Source: Paramecium pentaurelia (lineage: Eukaryota; Ciliophora; Oligohymenophorea; Peniculida; Parameciidae). Taken from it: a stretch of 64,000 bases of DNA. The stretch spans positions 248,001 through 312,000 of the forward strand of contig CAJJDO010000036.1 in assembly GCA_905183005.1 (NCBI GenBank). The letters run 5' to 3'. The notes below the pieces were generated by a model. That model worked only from the letters and a program-made list of their open reading frames with translations, was not told the DNA's origin and made no database searches. Made by a program: the position numbers and the translations under genes. Position 1 is the stretch's first letter, and each line of letters opens with the position of its first letter. Shown in pieces: positions 49,514 to 61,138 of the stretch.

Positions 49514-52500
49514 ATGAAAATTAGTGAAGTCATACTAATGTGTTTAATCTCACTAGTGTCTGCTGGATCTCTTACAAAAACAGATGCTTGTGTTTGTAAA
49601 TAAATTTTGAGTTAAATTGATTGTAATGTATAAAGTGATTGTCAATGGAACAGTGTATCAGCTCAATGTGAAACACGTAAATCAACTGATATTGAATCAT
49701 ACTGTTCTCAGAGCACTATTTGTCCTATTATAGGATGTGCATTCTATAATAAAATGTGTAAACCATTTAGCGGTTGTACAGTTTATATTGCTACAACACA
49801 TGCTGATTGTCAGGCTATCTCACCCTTATGTACAAGTAATGGTGAAAAATGTATAAATGTAAGTACAATTTGTGATGATTATCTTGTTAAAATAGCTTGT
49901 GAAATTAATACTTAACAGTATCCTTGTTTTTGGGATAGTTAGAATAATAAATGCTAAGAAATATCAACATGTGATTAATATCCAACTACTTATGATTCCC
50001 ATGAAAAATGTTAAACAATGGGATTAATTAAGTCAATTAAATGCACAGCTAAAGAAACAGGTGGTTGTATCAATATTGAAGATGATTGTACTAAATATAC
50101 AGAAAAAGGTTGTGTTATAAATTCTTTGGGTAATTCATGTTTTTGGGATAATGGTACATGCAAAGAGAAAACATGTGTCAATGCTCCAACAACTTATATT
50201 AATTAAGCATAATGTTAATAATATATGAGTACATGTTCAGTTAATGAGAATATGTAAGGTTGTATGGATAGTCCTTAATCATGTGAAAATTATACAAAAG
50301 AAGGTTAATGTATATCTGTAAATGGATAAATATGTTTTTGGTTTTCAATAACATGTAGTGAAGGATAATAAAATTGTACTGCTGGTTAAGGATGTAAAAT
50401 ATGGTCATGTGAAAATGCATTGAGTACTACTAATACTGATTTATTATGCTAGTAATTTAAGAGTGAATGTACTGTCAATGCATCAAATAATGGTTGTATT
50501 AAGAGAGCTATTACTTGTAATTTATATACATCATAAAATTAATGTGTAAAAACATTGGATGAATCTTAGAAATGTTATTGGAATGGTACAAGTTGTGTAA
50601 ATATGACTTGTGCAAATGCTGCTTTGACAACATATAATGAATCTAATTGTAATAGATTTATGCCAATATGTACATTAATTAATGATAAATGTGGAGTCAG
50701 AACTTGTAATACATATTTAACAGAAAGTTTATGTAGTGTAGATTATTAAAATCAATAATGTGTTTGGAGTGGTTCTTGTGTTTTAAGGACATGTTAAAAT
50801 GCAGATGATGAATATAATACACATAATGAATGTTAGAGTTGGTTGAAAAGTTGTACTGTATAGAAAGATTTAACAGGTTGTTAAACTTAAGAATTAATTT
50901 GTGCTAATTACTTAAAATAAGAACAATGTTATATGGCTAATAATAATACAATTTAATGTTTATGGATAGATAATAAATGTGTATAAAAGACATGTAGTAC
51001 TGCTAGTACTTTAACATTAACTGATAATGAATGTAATACATATTTAGGAGGGTGTATGATAAACAATAATCAAGCTGGTTGTATTGTTAGAAAAACTAAT
51101 TGTAACGATTTATTATAATTTTAATGCACATTTACATCCACAGGTTAATTATGTTATTGGAATGGAACTTAATGTGTTGATAGACAATGTATATAAGCCA
51201 AATATAATACTTATAGGGCTTGTTAAACATTTTTATCAACTTGTACTGTTAGTTACACAGGTACAAACTTTGATGGATGTACAAATAAATTATCATTATG
51301 TTCTGATTATCAATATGAATAAAATTGTATAGAAAGTTTAACAGAAGGCAAATGTATTTGGAATAAAAAAGCATCTCCTAATGCATGTTAAGTGAGAAGT
51401 TGTTCTAATTCAGATTAAACAACAAGTGATGCAGCCTGTAATAATCATCTAAATACATGTACTGTAAATGTTGCTAAAACTGGTTGTATTGAGAGATATG
51501 ATAAATGTTCCTCATTTACAAGTTAAATTAATTGCATAAAAAATAAAACAGGAGGAGAATGTTTGTGGTACAATAATGCATGTACAGATAGAACTTGTGA
51601 TAAAGCAGATAAAACATTTACAACACATGAGGCTTGTTAATCATATAGCACTAAATGTACAACTAATGGAAAAGGATGCATAAATATTGATATCTGTACT
51701 TCTTATACATTAAAATCTGGATGTGTTATAGATAAAAATAATTAACATTGTGCATTTCAACCTAGTTGCAATGTATTATAATGTTCAGATGCTCCCCAAT
51801 CTTATTCAACTGATGATGAATGTAGAAAATTTAAAAATGAATGTACTACAAATGGAAATGGATGTGTAATAAGAACAACTTGTACAGATGCATATATCTA
51901 AGAAGCTTGTGTTACTGATTCAACTAATAATAAATGTGCATGGATCAATAATAGATGTGTAAATTTTGGATGTAGTAGTGCTCCAAGTAAATATATTACA
52001 GAGAAAGAATGTCAACTTTATAAATAGGGTTGTACTGTAAATCAATCAGGTGGATGTATTTAAAAGGGTACTTGTAAAGATGCTAAAATATAAGCAGCAT
52101 GTACTACTGATAAAGATGGAAATGAATGTGAATTTTCTGCTGCTGGATGTAGAGATAAAGTTTGTAGTGATTACACTTTTACAACTCATAAAGAATGTTA
52201 ATAAGCAAAAAGTACATGTACTACAGATGGAATTAAATGTGTTAATTAATAAAATTGTAGTCAAAAAACAAAGAGTGGATGTTTTTATGGAAGTGATGGA
52301 CCATGTTTATGGATTAATGATGCATGTTATCCTTATACAACATGTTAATCACTTATATTTAGTGATCATACATAATGTTATTCATTTAGTAATGAATGCA
52401 CCACTGATGGATTATCATGTATTGCAATTGATAAATGTTCCAATTTATCTGAATAAAGTTGTTATTAAGGAACAGATGGTAGATGTGTATATACACCTGA

Positions 52501-53527
52501 TTCATTAAATGGATAAAGTAAATGTAAAGTATATGATGGATGTAAATCTGCTTTTTTTAATACTCATATTCAATGTTAACTTATTGATCCTACTTGTACA
52601 ACTGATGAAGTTAGTTGTATTGATTTATAAGAATGTACTTCATATACTAAATAAAGTACTTGTAATATTGACCAAAAAAGAAATAAATGCTATTATGATG
52701 AGAAAGAAAAGAAATGTGTTCAATTAGAATGTAAACATATAACTTTAACAACACATCAAGAATGCTATGATAGTTTATCTACTTGTACTTCAGATAATAC
52801 TAAATGTATTAATATGGGTAAGTGTGAAACTTATGCTAGAGAATATTGCAATACTTCATTAGGTACAGATGGTAAATGTTTATATGATCCAAATATTATC
52901 AAATGTCGTCTAGCATTATGCACAGAATTAAATGATAATTGCTCTTAAATAACTAATTGTGTTGACAGTGGTATTGGCTGTGTCATTAAATCTACATGTG
53001 ATAAATATCAAACTGCTATTGCATGTGAATAAGGAGGATCTGATGGATTATGTGTATGGTATTTAAATAATGGAGAAGGTGCTTGTAAATTAATGACATC
53101 TTGTTCTGATGGTTCATCCAACAAAGAAGCTTGCTTAAAAAAATCGTGGAATTGTTAATGGACTGAAACATCAACTTAAACAGCCTGTGCTTAACACACA
53201 TGCTCATCTAAATTTAAAGAAACAGGAATTTGTTAACCTATTCTAGATTTCGAATAAAAGAATTATGAATTATGTGCCTTGACTAGTTCCTAATGTATTT
53301 CCATGGAATTTGCATCATTAACAGAAGGTAATTGCTTTTAAGCCACAGCTTATACTTACACTTGGGATTCTGTTAATTCCAGATGCTTAAAATGTGGAAC
53401 AACTTTTACAAATAACACTAATAATCAAACTAATAATTCTAATAACTAAACAAATTAAAACGATTCCAGTACCCAATCCCCTATATTATTATCATTCATA
53501 ATAATGATTATTAGTATATATATATGA
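49514..53527 (+). CDS. Paramecium-type cysteine-rich surface (immobilization) antigen
   Basis: GPI-anchored coat protein of cell and cilia, in Paramecium subject to serotype switching. One intronless frame of 1,337 residues. Signal peptide MKISEVILMCLISLVSAG. The body is cysteine-periodic, with units of ~65-75 residues of the kind C-x-W-x(n)-C-x(n)-C with repeated phrases such as TTYNESNC, ECTTNGNGCVIRTTC and CFWDNGTC. The end is N/T-rich (NNTNNQTNNSNNQT) and then hydrophobic (ILLSFIIMIISIYI), as expected for GPI attachment. It is shorter than classical serotype antigens. Many N-glycosylation-like NxS/T sites. Confidence 0.93.
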
Positions 53528-53530
53528 ATT

Positions 53531-54480
53531 TCACAAATCTTCCAAATTAAGTACATCAAAGTTTTCTTTTTAAACTTCTTATTAATTATCATACCATTTA
53601 AATAATTTTCCATCTTGCCATTCACCAAACCTTGTTTACCCATTTTCTAATACAACTTTACCCTTTCCATTAGGCTTGTATAACTTAAAACTGCCCTCAT
53701 AACTCCTACCATCTAATATATCTTGAATCTTATACTTCCCCACTTGAATATTCCATATCCATTTGGAGCATCTTTATTGAACAAACCTATATAGTGACAA
53801 CCATTAGACCATTTCATTGATCCTTATCCACACATAAAATCCTCAAACCACTCCCCCTAATATTCCTTACCATTCTTCCAAGTTTATACTCCTTAACCAT
53901 GTCGCTTGTTATTTATCCATAATCCAGTATATTATGAGCCATCACTCCATGTATATGTACCCTACCCTTATTTTATACCTTCATAAAAATATCCTTCATA
54001 TCTACTCCCATCCTCCCATGTTTCAATCCCAAAGCCTTATTATAAGTCATCTTTCCATTAACCCTCATACTTTCCTCCACTTTAAGATATAAAAATCCCT
54101 TAACCATTTTATTTATCATTTTCCCATTATCCTTCATAAAAATCTCCATCAGCATATACAAATTTGCCCTGTCCGTTTGCTTTATTATTTTTCCACTCAC
54201 CCTAATATTCAGAACCATCAGGCCATTTCAAAATTCCATAGCCTTCCCTCTTATTACCTATCCAATCACCTTAGTATACTCCTCCACTCTTTAAAGTCAC
54301 AGCCAACTACTTAGTTCTCTCTTAAGTTTTTGTAGTTTGACTGGAATTCATCACTTTTTACTTCTTCTTATAATTGTACTTAATATTAATTTATCTTGGA
54401 TCAAGACGTTTCATTTCTGCATCTTCACATGGTTCCATATCTTCTGGGTATTAGTAATTGTTACAGCATTATGCTCCCAT
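53531..54480 (-). CDS. MORN-repeat protein with dual-acylation N-terminus
   Basis: Membrane-associated scaffold, possibly binding phospholipid or the cell cortex. One 23-nt intron (53713-53735); 308 residues. It starts MGAQCC, a strong myristoylation plus palmitoylation signal. About nine MORN repeats follow, for example GDWIGNKREGYGILKWPDGS, YEGQW, YTGLWINNKRHGQG and YEGSFKLYKPNGKGKV. The intron restores the last repeats (FKWGNGRSYEG). An in-frame later ATG (54351) would remove the acylation site; the upstream start is preferred. Its stop is 3 nt from the stop of the convergent surface-antigen gene. Confidence 0.88.
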
Positions 54481-54497
54481 TATAAATTAAAAATTAA

Positions 54498-55520
54498 ATG
54501 AATAAGGATGGATTTGAAAAATTTGATGAAGGTACTAATAAAAATTATATTCTAGATATTACAACTAGTAGACCATTAGAACATTTTCATTAACTGACTG
54601 AAGCTCCTCCATAAAAGAATTTCAATTTTCTAGTTGTTTAAAAAATGAATGTAGAAGGACCAAATATGATACAAAAATGCATTGTTAAGCCACTTTAACA
54701 AGTTGGCTAGACAGCAGTTGAAGTTTCATTTCATTAAAATACTATAGAACACAAAGAATGCTGTCTTGTAAATTCCATAATTTTTTAAATGGGGAGCATC
54801 TGAATTGCTCAATAAATTATAGTCTACATTTCATAAATCTCCAGAAGATAAACAACCTTAGATAGAATAAGAATAACAGTTATAGTAAAACCAACACGAA
54901 GAGAGTAGTATTGATGATATTCCTGTTGTATTTGTTGTACCAAAGGAAATAATGGAAGGACCAATTGCTGAAAGATTATAATGGATTGATCAACATAGAA
55001 ATGATTGCGAAGTTTTCATTCCTCTAGAAAAACCATTAAAGTATTAGCTTAAAATTAATTAAGATTGAATAATTATAATGGCATTCACAGCTCCTCATCA
55101 TCTTCAAATGGACCTGATGATTTCGATTATGAAGTTAGAAGAATTTCTTAAGAATTCAAACTTAAAGACAATGAATCTGAATTATTTCCTTCTACACAAA
55201 TTATGAAAACAAAGTTAATGGAATCAAAAAAAAGATTTATTATGTCAGAGGAGGATTATAAACATTTAAATTAATAGAATAATCAAAATTAAAATTACAA
55301 TGAACCCTAAAATATTATTCTTTATCCATTTTTAGGTGAATTGATTCCAAAGGAGACTATTTTAGAATAAATTAAATAATACTAATTGGAATAATCATCA
55401 GTTACCGTGATTTAATCGAATATGGAATAAATATAAACCTAATAAATTCCATAATAAAATGAAAATTAATTTAATCCTCTAATATTGAATGGAGAGCCAT
55501 TTGAAAATAATTAATAAGTC

Positions 55521-55575
<55 letters not shown>

Positions 55576-55622
55576 TAGAAAAAGTTTAAGAAAGATAATT
55601 AGAGGCACTTTTAGAAGTTTGA
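54498..55622 (+). CDS. hypothetical protein with TAA-encoded Q18 tract
   Basis: Introns 54723-54747 (25) and 55041-55063 (23, ends AAG). A further in-phase candidate of 24 nt starts at 54534 and may or may not be spliced. 358 residues if retained, 350 if removed. The first half is ordered-looking (NFLVVQKMNVEGPNMIQKC, VLQIPQFFKWGASELLNKL, ERLQWIDQHRNDCEVFIPL). The second half is N/Q-rich and ends with 18 consecutive glutamines coded by (TAA)18 at 55521-55574, then LEKVQERQLEALLEV. No family recognised. Divergent from the MORN gene with 17 nt between starts. Confidence 0.7.
55521..55574 (+). repeat. (TAA)18 microsatellite, coding for Q18
   Basis: A perfect trinucleotide run inside the frame of the preceding gene. 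In the standard code it would be 18 stop codons; here it is read as glutamine. Being a pure repeat it is expected to be length-variable between alleles. Confidence 0.95.
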
Positions 55623-55852
55623 TTAATCATATATTTAGCTCTAAATAGTTTTAAATTTATTAACCTTACACACTTTTTTATATTAAATCAAAACATTATT
55701 AACTTTTTAAAGTAATAGAATTAAAATTTTTTTAGAAATTAAAAAATCATCTAAAATATTATAAAGATCAATCAATTTTTTAAATTTACATTTGCCCATA
55801 TGATTTAATAGAAGATTATTAATAAATATTTATTTATTAATATTTTTATGTT

Positions 55853-56724
55853 TCATTCATTTTCCATATCCATTTCTTATTCAATTAAATTTAATGCAAA
55901 TTTTTATGCATCAATTACTTCTTATAAAGACCATGGAATTTTACATTTAGAATTTTTGACTATTGACTATTCCATTTTCAATCTTATAAAATTTCTAAAA
56001 TATTCTTCATCATCATTTTTAGCACTATACATATAAAATTCTTTTAAAGCTTCTTCATACATTCTAGAACAAAATTTAATAAATTTTTATAACTTGTAAC
56101 TCATTTCTTCTTGTACATCTTAGATGAAATGATTGAGGATGTAATTTTTAATCTCTTAACGAAAAGATTTAGATTTCAATATAGTTCTTATGTAAGGTTA
56201 GTTGAATGATTTAAAACCAGACTAATAAGTGATGATTCCTATTTACATTTTTCTCTAATAGTAATTTAAACTTACTTTTGAGGATGAATGAAATAGGTTA
56301 AATGCTTATTCATTTTCAAAGAGAGCTCTTTGAAATGAGTCTCATAAAAATCAATTTATTACTGATTTTACTTCTTTTTTTTGTATACTTTCAATTAATT
56401 TTAATAGAACTTCTATTCTGCTATCTTGAAACCTTTTTTAAATACTAATTTTTGTTTCTCTTCTACTCTTTTATGATTAAATGAAGATTTCTTTGTAAAC
56501 ATCTCAAATGTCAATCTTTCTTCATCATTCAACTTTTATATTTCTTAATCTGTAGATTGGAGTCCTTATAGAGCATTATTGAGTTATTAAAAAAGAGGAT
56601 CATTTTTGATTTATTCATAGATATCTGGATTGAGTCCATCATTCTATAATTATGATAAGATAGCTTAAGATTATTCATCTGGTGTAACAATAAATTAAGG
56701 AGTTATTTTAGATTTGTCATCCAT
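55853..56724 (-). CDS. hypothetical helical protein (model uncertain)
   Basis: ATG 56724 to TGA 55853. A coding-like first frame (ERLTFEMFTKKSSFNHKR) must switch to the downstream frame (ALFENEQAFNLFHSSSKVS to the end). A 35-nt intron at 56328-56362 (ends AAG) does this and gives 278 residues. It is the longest intron in the window, and an alternative frame just upstream also looks coding (SRIEVLLKLIESIQKKEV), so a homopolymer indel near 56436-56441 is the rival explanation. Helical, no membrane segment; MYEEALKEFYMYSAKNDDEE is a conserved-looking stretch. No family recognised. Confidence 0.5.
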
Positions 56725-56743
56725 CTTTATTAAATATATTATT

Positions 56744-57737
56744 ATGTTTAAATTTAGCAGGCTTAAGTTTTTAAAGAGCCTTGATATTCTTTAAGAAGAT
56801 AATCCAATACTAAAGAAACATTATCCAGTTATGCATAAGGAAATATTAGAGAGGGTTTTAGCTTTTTAAAAAAAGACACTTAAAAATAATATAGATATGG
56901 TGGATTGCACAATAGGAACAGGAGCTCATAGTTCGATTTTATTAGAGAATGTTAAAAATCTTAAAATGTAAGCATAAATAATATCTAGATTAGGATTAGA
57001 CATTGATGAAAGGATGATAAAAAATTTACCACAGAATATCATTGCTAAATAGGATAATTTTATAAATTTTTATAAGCATAAAACACTAAGTGATACTAAA
57101 TATTTTGATATTATTTTTGCTGATCTTGGTTATAACATGTAAGATACTTGAATTTATATGGCAGAAATTAGGTGTATGATGAATCATATGGTCTTAGTTA
57201 CAAAAAGAATTCTGTACTTGACATGCGATATTCACAATCGATTTAATATACTGCAGCTGATTTACTCAATAATAGATCATAATAAGAGTTAAGAGAAATA
57301 TTTCATAATTATGGTAATATACACAAAGCGAATTAGTTAGCCAAGATTATTATAGATAATAGATAAGTAAAATAATTTTATAAATAAAAAAGAAAGAAAA
57401 ATTTGAGAGAGCTAATTAAATAATTGATATTTTAAATGAATTATCTATGGGTGATTAAATTATGAAAACATTTCAATCATTAAGAATAGCTGTTAATTAA
57501 GAAATTAATAATCTTAATTTATTTTTAGAAAAAGTATAAAGCTAATAAATAGTTGATAAATAATTAATTTTAATTATTACTTTCCATTCATTAGAAGCTG
57601 AAGCTGTCTAAAAATTTATTATGAAATTTAAAAAGTAATTTTCCATTAAAATTATTAAACCTTCAGAAGATGAAATAAAAGAAAATCCTCGTTCTAGATC
57701 TGCATAATTATTTGAAATAATTAATAAGAGTTTATGA
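56744..57737 (+). CDS. METTL15: RsmH/MraW-type rRNA m4C methyltransferase (METTL15-like)
   Basis: S-adenosylmethionine-dependent N4-methylation of a cytosine in small-subunit rRNA, here presumably mitochondrial. Introns 57139-57164 (26, ends CAG) and 57367-57392 (26, ends AAG); 313 residues. Motifs: HYPVMHKEIL, MVDCTIGTGAHSSILLE (SAM-binding), GLDIDERMI, DIIFADLGYN, SVLDMRYSQSIQYTAADLLN, FERANQIIDILNEL, FQSLRIAVNQEINNL and ITFHSLEAEAVQ. The consensus DxGGAGHS is varied to GTGAHS, and SFHSLEDRIV to TFHSLEAEAV. N-terminus basic and hydrophobic, fitting mitochondrial import. Start is 19 nt from the divergent gene. Confidence 0.88.
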
Positions 57738-57775
57738 TTCGTATTTAATTGAAATGAATATGAATATTTTTGCAA

Positions 57776-58294
57776 TCAAAAAGATTATTATTGAATATAT
57801 TTGTACCTTTCAATATCTGTTAATTTACGTTCTATTGGTCTTTATATTTGTATTTATATTTCTTTTGTTAATGCCAATTGTATATTATTGGAATCCATTA
57901 AATTAACAATCTTAGATGTAATTTTCTTAAAGAGAACACATGAATCAACCGGATTGTGTTCTAATCTAGGTTAACTGAGGTATTAGTTAAGTGAAACATT
58001 TTCAAATTTATGATTAAATTATTATTCAAAAGGTCTATTATGATCTCTTAAAGGTGAAACATAACTCATATAATTATCCATTTTAATTGGATCTATACGT
58101 AAAGTTGGCTTTTATTGATCAGCACTATTTTTTAATACTTTGAGATAACTTTGTATTCTATTTAAATCAATGCTAGATGATGATAACAAAGATTTAAAAT
58201 AATTCCATTCTCTCTTAGGATTTGCAAAATTTGTTATATATTTCTCAATTACTAAGTCGAAAAATTCAATTATTGCATTGCTTAATTCTTGCAT
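57776..58294 (-). CDS. hypothetical protein (172 aa)
   Basis: Single exon, ATG 58294 to TGA 57776-57778. A helical N-terminus (NAIIEFFDLVIEKYITNFAN) is followed by a mixed, polar region and a C-terminal helix with Q and I (ALTKEIQIQIQRPIERKL). No signal peptide or membrane segment. No family recognised. Tandem with the next minus-strand gene (35 nt apart) and convergent with METTL15 (38 nt). Confidence 0.7.
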
Positions 58295-58329
58295 TATTAA
58301 TATTATTTAACAGTTAATATATATAAAAA

Positions 58330-58919
58330 TCATAGCATTTATCTAATTTAGCATAATTGTTCCCTGAAATCTTCACTCATTTTATCAAGTGCATTTTTGA
58401 TAGTTTAATTTACAACAATCAATAATTAGTCATTAAATTCTGCATTTGGATCAGTACCTAATTTATCATCAATGCTACGAACAATTTATTAAGATCCTTC
58501 TTTTAACTTTGCTTCATACCATCTACTTTTTATTATTAAATTTTACCTATATAAACAATTAATAGAAGATTCTAAATCTTTAATTCTCTAATCTACTTAT
58601 TATACCTCTAATTAAGGTTTTTAGGGCATAGATTCTATTTCTCTTAATTTTCTTTCAGCACATCTTTCCTATAAAATTTTATAAAATGTTATACTAATCT
58701 TCCTTATTTCTATTCATTCACTTCTTATTTTTTTTATACTTATTTAACATTAGTTTCAGTTCTTTGAATTGATGGAATATATTCAATCATTTACAATAAT
58801 GGAAGAAGAGCATCTTATTATAAACTTACTCTATTTAAATCAGCTATAAAATAATGATATTATAGAATACATTCAAATTTATCTATTCTTGCTTCAATTG
58901 ATTAGTCTATATCAGTCAT
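58330..58919 (-). CDS. hypothetical coiled-coil protein (187 aa)
   Basis: Two exons, 26-nt intron at 58669-58694. Almost entirely helical: IDQSIEARIDKFECILQYHY, KQEVNEQKQGR, QRIKDLESSINCLYRQN and TIKNALDKMSEDFREQLCQI. Length and layout resemble small subunits of multi-protein assemblies (dynactin, BLOC or kinetochore-like), but nothing specific is recognised. The stop precedes the next minus-strand start by 35 nt. Confidence 0.7.
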
Positions 58920-58968
58920 TTTAACGGATTAATTGATATTTTTATTATTTTTATATAAATATTTAAAA

Positions 58969-59514
58969 TCACTTGAATTTGAGAATGCCTATTAATAATA
59001 ATAACACTATAATAATGACTACTCCTATTTTTATGAATCTATCATTCTTTTCTTCTAATATTGGAGCAAAATTTTAAATATTATTTTATTCTTATAATTT
59101 TGGTTAAGATTCTATTGTAACAGGTCTTTAAATTAATTAATCTGTTTAAAAGTGTAATGGTTTATCAAATTCAGAAACTCCAATAGTTGAATACATGTTA
59201 GAATTAGACATCTTTGATGATTTAAGGTCAAACAATGAGTTTTTTTGAATGCTAATAGGTATTTTCTTTTATTAAAATATTCTTTCCTTTTATCTACTTT
59301 AAGTTCTAGATACTCATTATTAATAAGTACAATGAATTGTAAGAAGAATATTATAATGAGCTTGATTGAAAATTTGTCTAAGTATTGTTAATAGGACTCA
59401 CTGATTTGGATAGCTATGACATATAATTATTTGACTAAGGGTAGTAATCATCAAACTATTCATTGTAATACTTACTATTGGTTTTTTTATTTGCACTCTT
59501 CGTGAGTAATTCAT
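58969..59514 (-). CDS. C-terminal tail-anchored membrane protein
   Basis: Three exons; introns 59456-59475 (20) and 59306-59330 (25); 166 residues. A polar S/Q/N-rich body starts MNYSRRVQIKKPIFDDYYPQ. It is followed by FAPILEEKNDRFIKIG and a single C-terminal helix VVIIIVLLLLIGILKFK, the layout of tail-anchored (GET-pathway) proteins. There is no full SNARE heptad region, so a SNARE is unlikely. A plus-strand 88-codon frame over the same DNA (58985-59248) is judged a shadow. Confidence 0.72.
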
Positions 59515-59648
59515 TGGAAAGTTAATAAAATTTATTAATATTTTATAAACTAACATCGATGAATTCACATAACTATTTGAATAAATTTTATATATTCGGG
59601 TGATTTAATATTAATTTTTAGCATTACTATATAAAGAAGATAATAACA

Positions 59649-60675
59649 ATGAACAAATAAGATAAACCAGAATCAAGAGCTTAACGTAACATTCGAATTG
59701 TTATGGCTAATTTAAAAGAAGACTTAAAATATAAAGGTATTCTAACTTCTAATCTTAGTTGTCAAATATTTCGGACATCAAAAAGAAGAATAAGAATTAG
59801 CAAAACCAAGGTATGCTCATTCATAGTTTCCTAAATAACAGCTTTTTAGTTAAGAAGCAGAGTCTAATCTAATTGACTTTTGTCTAGATAATCAAGGTTT
59901 AAAAGTCAGCAAAGTAGGGACTCTTGTAGAACCTATGATAACCACGGAAGAAATTCCTTAAAGACCTTCAATAAGGAAGATGAAGGCTATAAAATAACCA
60001 GTTTTTTTTACGGAAGTCACTACTACCCATTTTCAACCTAGTGAAAGACCAAAGGAAGTACCAGCTTCAATTAAAAGAAGCACTAAATAACAAATGATGA
60101 ATAAAGAGATTTTACGTAGATTAGGTTTATTAAGTGTTTAAGCAAAAAGAGAACTTGAAATAGAGAAACTCTGTAATAGAGCTTTAAAAGTGGCTAGAAT
60201 AAAAGACTCTCCTGAATTAAATAAAAGATAAATAGAAGTTATTCAAAAATAAATGAGAGATGCTGAAAAATAATCTTAAGAATTAGAAATTTAAAGATGT
60301 ACTACTTCTGCTTCTGCTGCATCTAGAAAAGCTTTCGATTATTAAGATGACTATCTTTTAGAATGTTTATCAGAAAGACCTTAATTAGTTTATAGTGTCT
60401 AATCTTTTCGAAATAGACCTTAAACTTAGTAAACAAAATCTAGAATTCACAATTTCTTTAAAACTGTAACTTTAGCTCATTTAGATAATAAAGATGAGAT
60501 TAAAAAAGATGATCTTAGTATGCAATTTTAAATGTAATCTATAAAAGAAAGTTTATAATTATGCAAAAAAAAACTATTAGACTATAATGATGAAATAGAA
60601 ATAGCATTAACAGAAGATATTAAAGGACAAGTGATAGAATATAAAAATATTATTAAAAATAATAATATAAAATGA
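59649..60675 (+). CDS. hypothetical protein (334 aa), overlaps next gene
   Basis: Two exons, 22-nt intron at 59737-59758. It starts with a basic helix (PESRAQRNIRIVMANLKEDL), has a P/T/S-rich middle and a long helical region (REILRRLGL-like: NKEILRRLGLLSVQAKRELE). The C-terminus is acidic and K-rich. No family recognised. Its TGA (60673-60675) overlaps the ATG (60672-60674) of the downstream ubiquitin-like gene in an ATGA. Confidence 0.7.
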
Positions 60676-60941
60676 ATGATATAAAAAAACTATATTGCCG
60701 ATTTGTTACAGGAATGACTGTAGAATTGGATGTAAGACCAGAAACAAAGACAGTGTAACAATTAAAGTTATAACTTGCTGAAATTATTAATTTGACATAA
60801 GATAGATTATATATCGGATTTGAAACATCTCTTTTGGAAGATAATGATTATTTATAGAATAAAGGAATATCGGATTGTGATACTGTCCATGTGATTACGT
60901 CTTAATTGACAGAAAAGATTTGTTACAGAAATAAAAAATGA
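60672..60941 (+). CDS. ubiquitin-like domain protein (89 aa)
   Basis: Single exon. It starts MNDIKKLYCRFVTGMTVELD and continues VRPETKTVQQLKLQLAEIIN, with the beta-grasp pattern: strand, turn, strand, alpha helix. YIGFETSLLEDNDYLQNKGI and DCDTVHVITSQL correspond to the ubiquitin stretches around the second helix and last strand. There is no C-terminal Gly-Gly, so it is probably a fixed UBL domain and not a conjugated modifier. The start codon overlaps the previous stop; a later ATG (codon 15) would break the first strand. Confidence 0.75.
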
Positions 60942-61138
60942 TAAATATGAGCCTTATTATCATTCAAATATAATTTAATTCATATTAAATGTATTAATTA
61001 TTAGATGTTCATTCTTTTAATTATTAAATTATCATTTCTTATGTGTGCAGAATATGTCAGATTCTTAATTTCTTAATGTCTATTAAAAAATAATCGTTGA
61101 ATAATAATTACATAAATATATAATATATATATATATAG

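Noticed and set aside
52046..52727. Plus- and minus-strand frames inside the antigen gene
   Set aside because: Shadows of the cysteine-rich frame, which is uninterrupted for 1,337 codons.
58985..59248. Plus-strand 88-codon frame starting MPINNNN
   Set aside because: Overlaps the minus-strand tail-anchored gene, whose two introns join three coding-like exons and a clear C-terminal TM.
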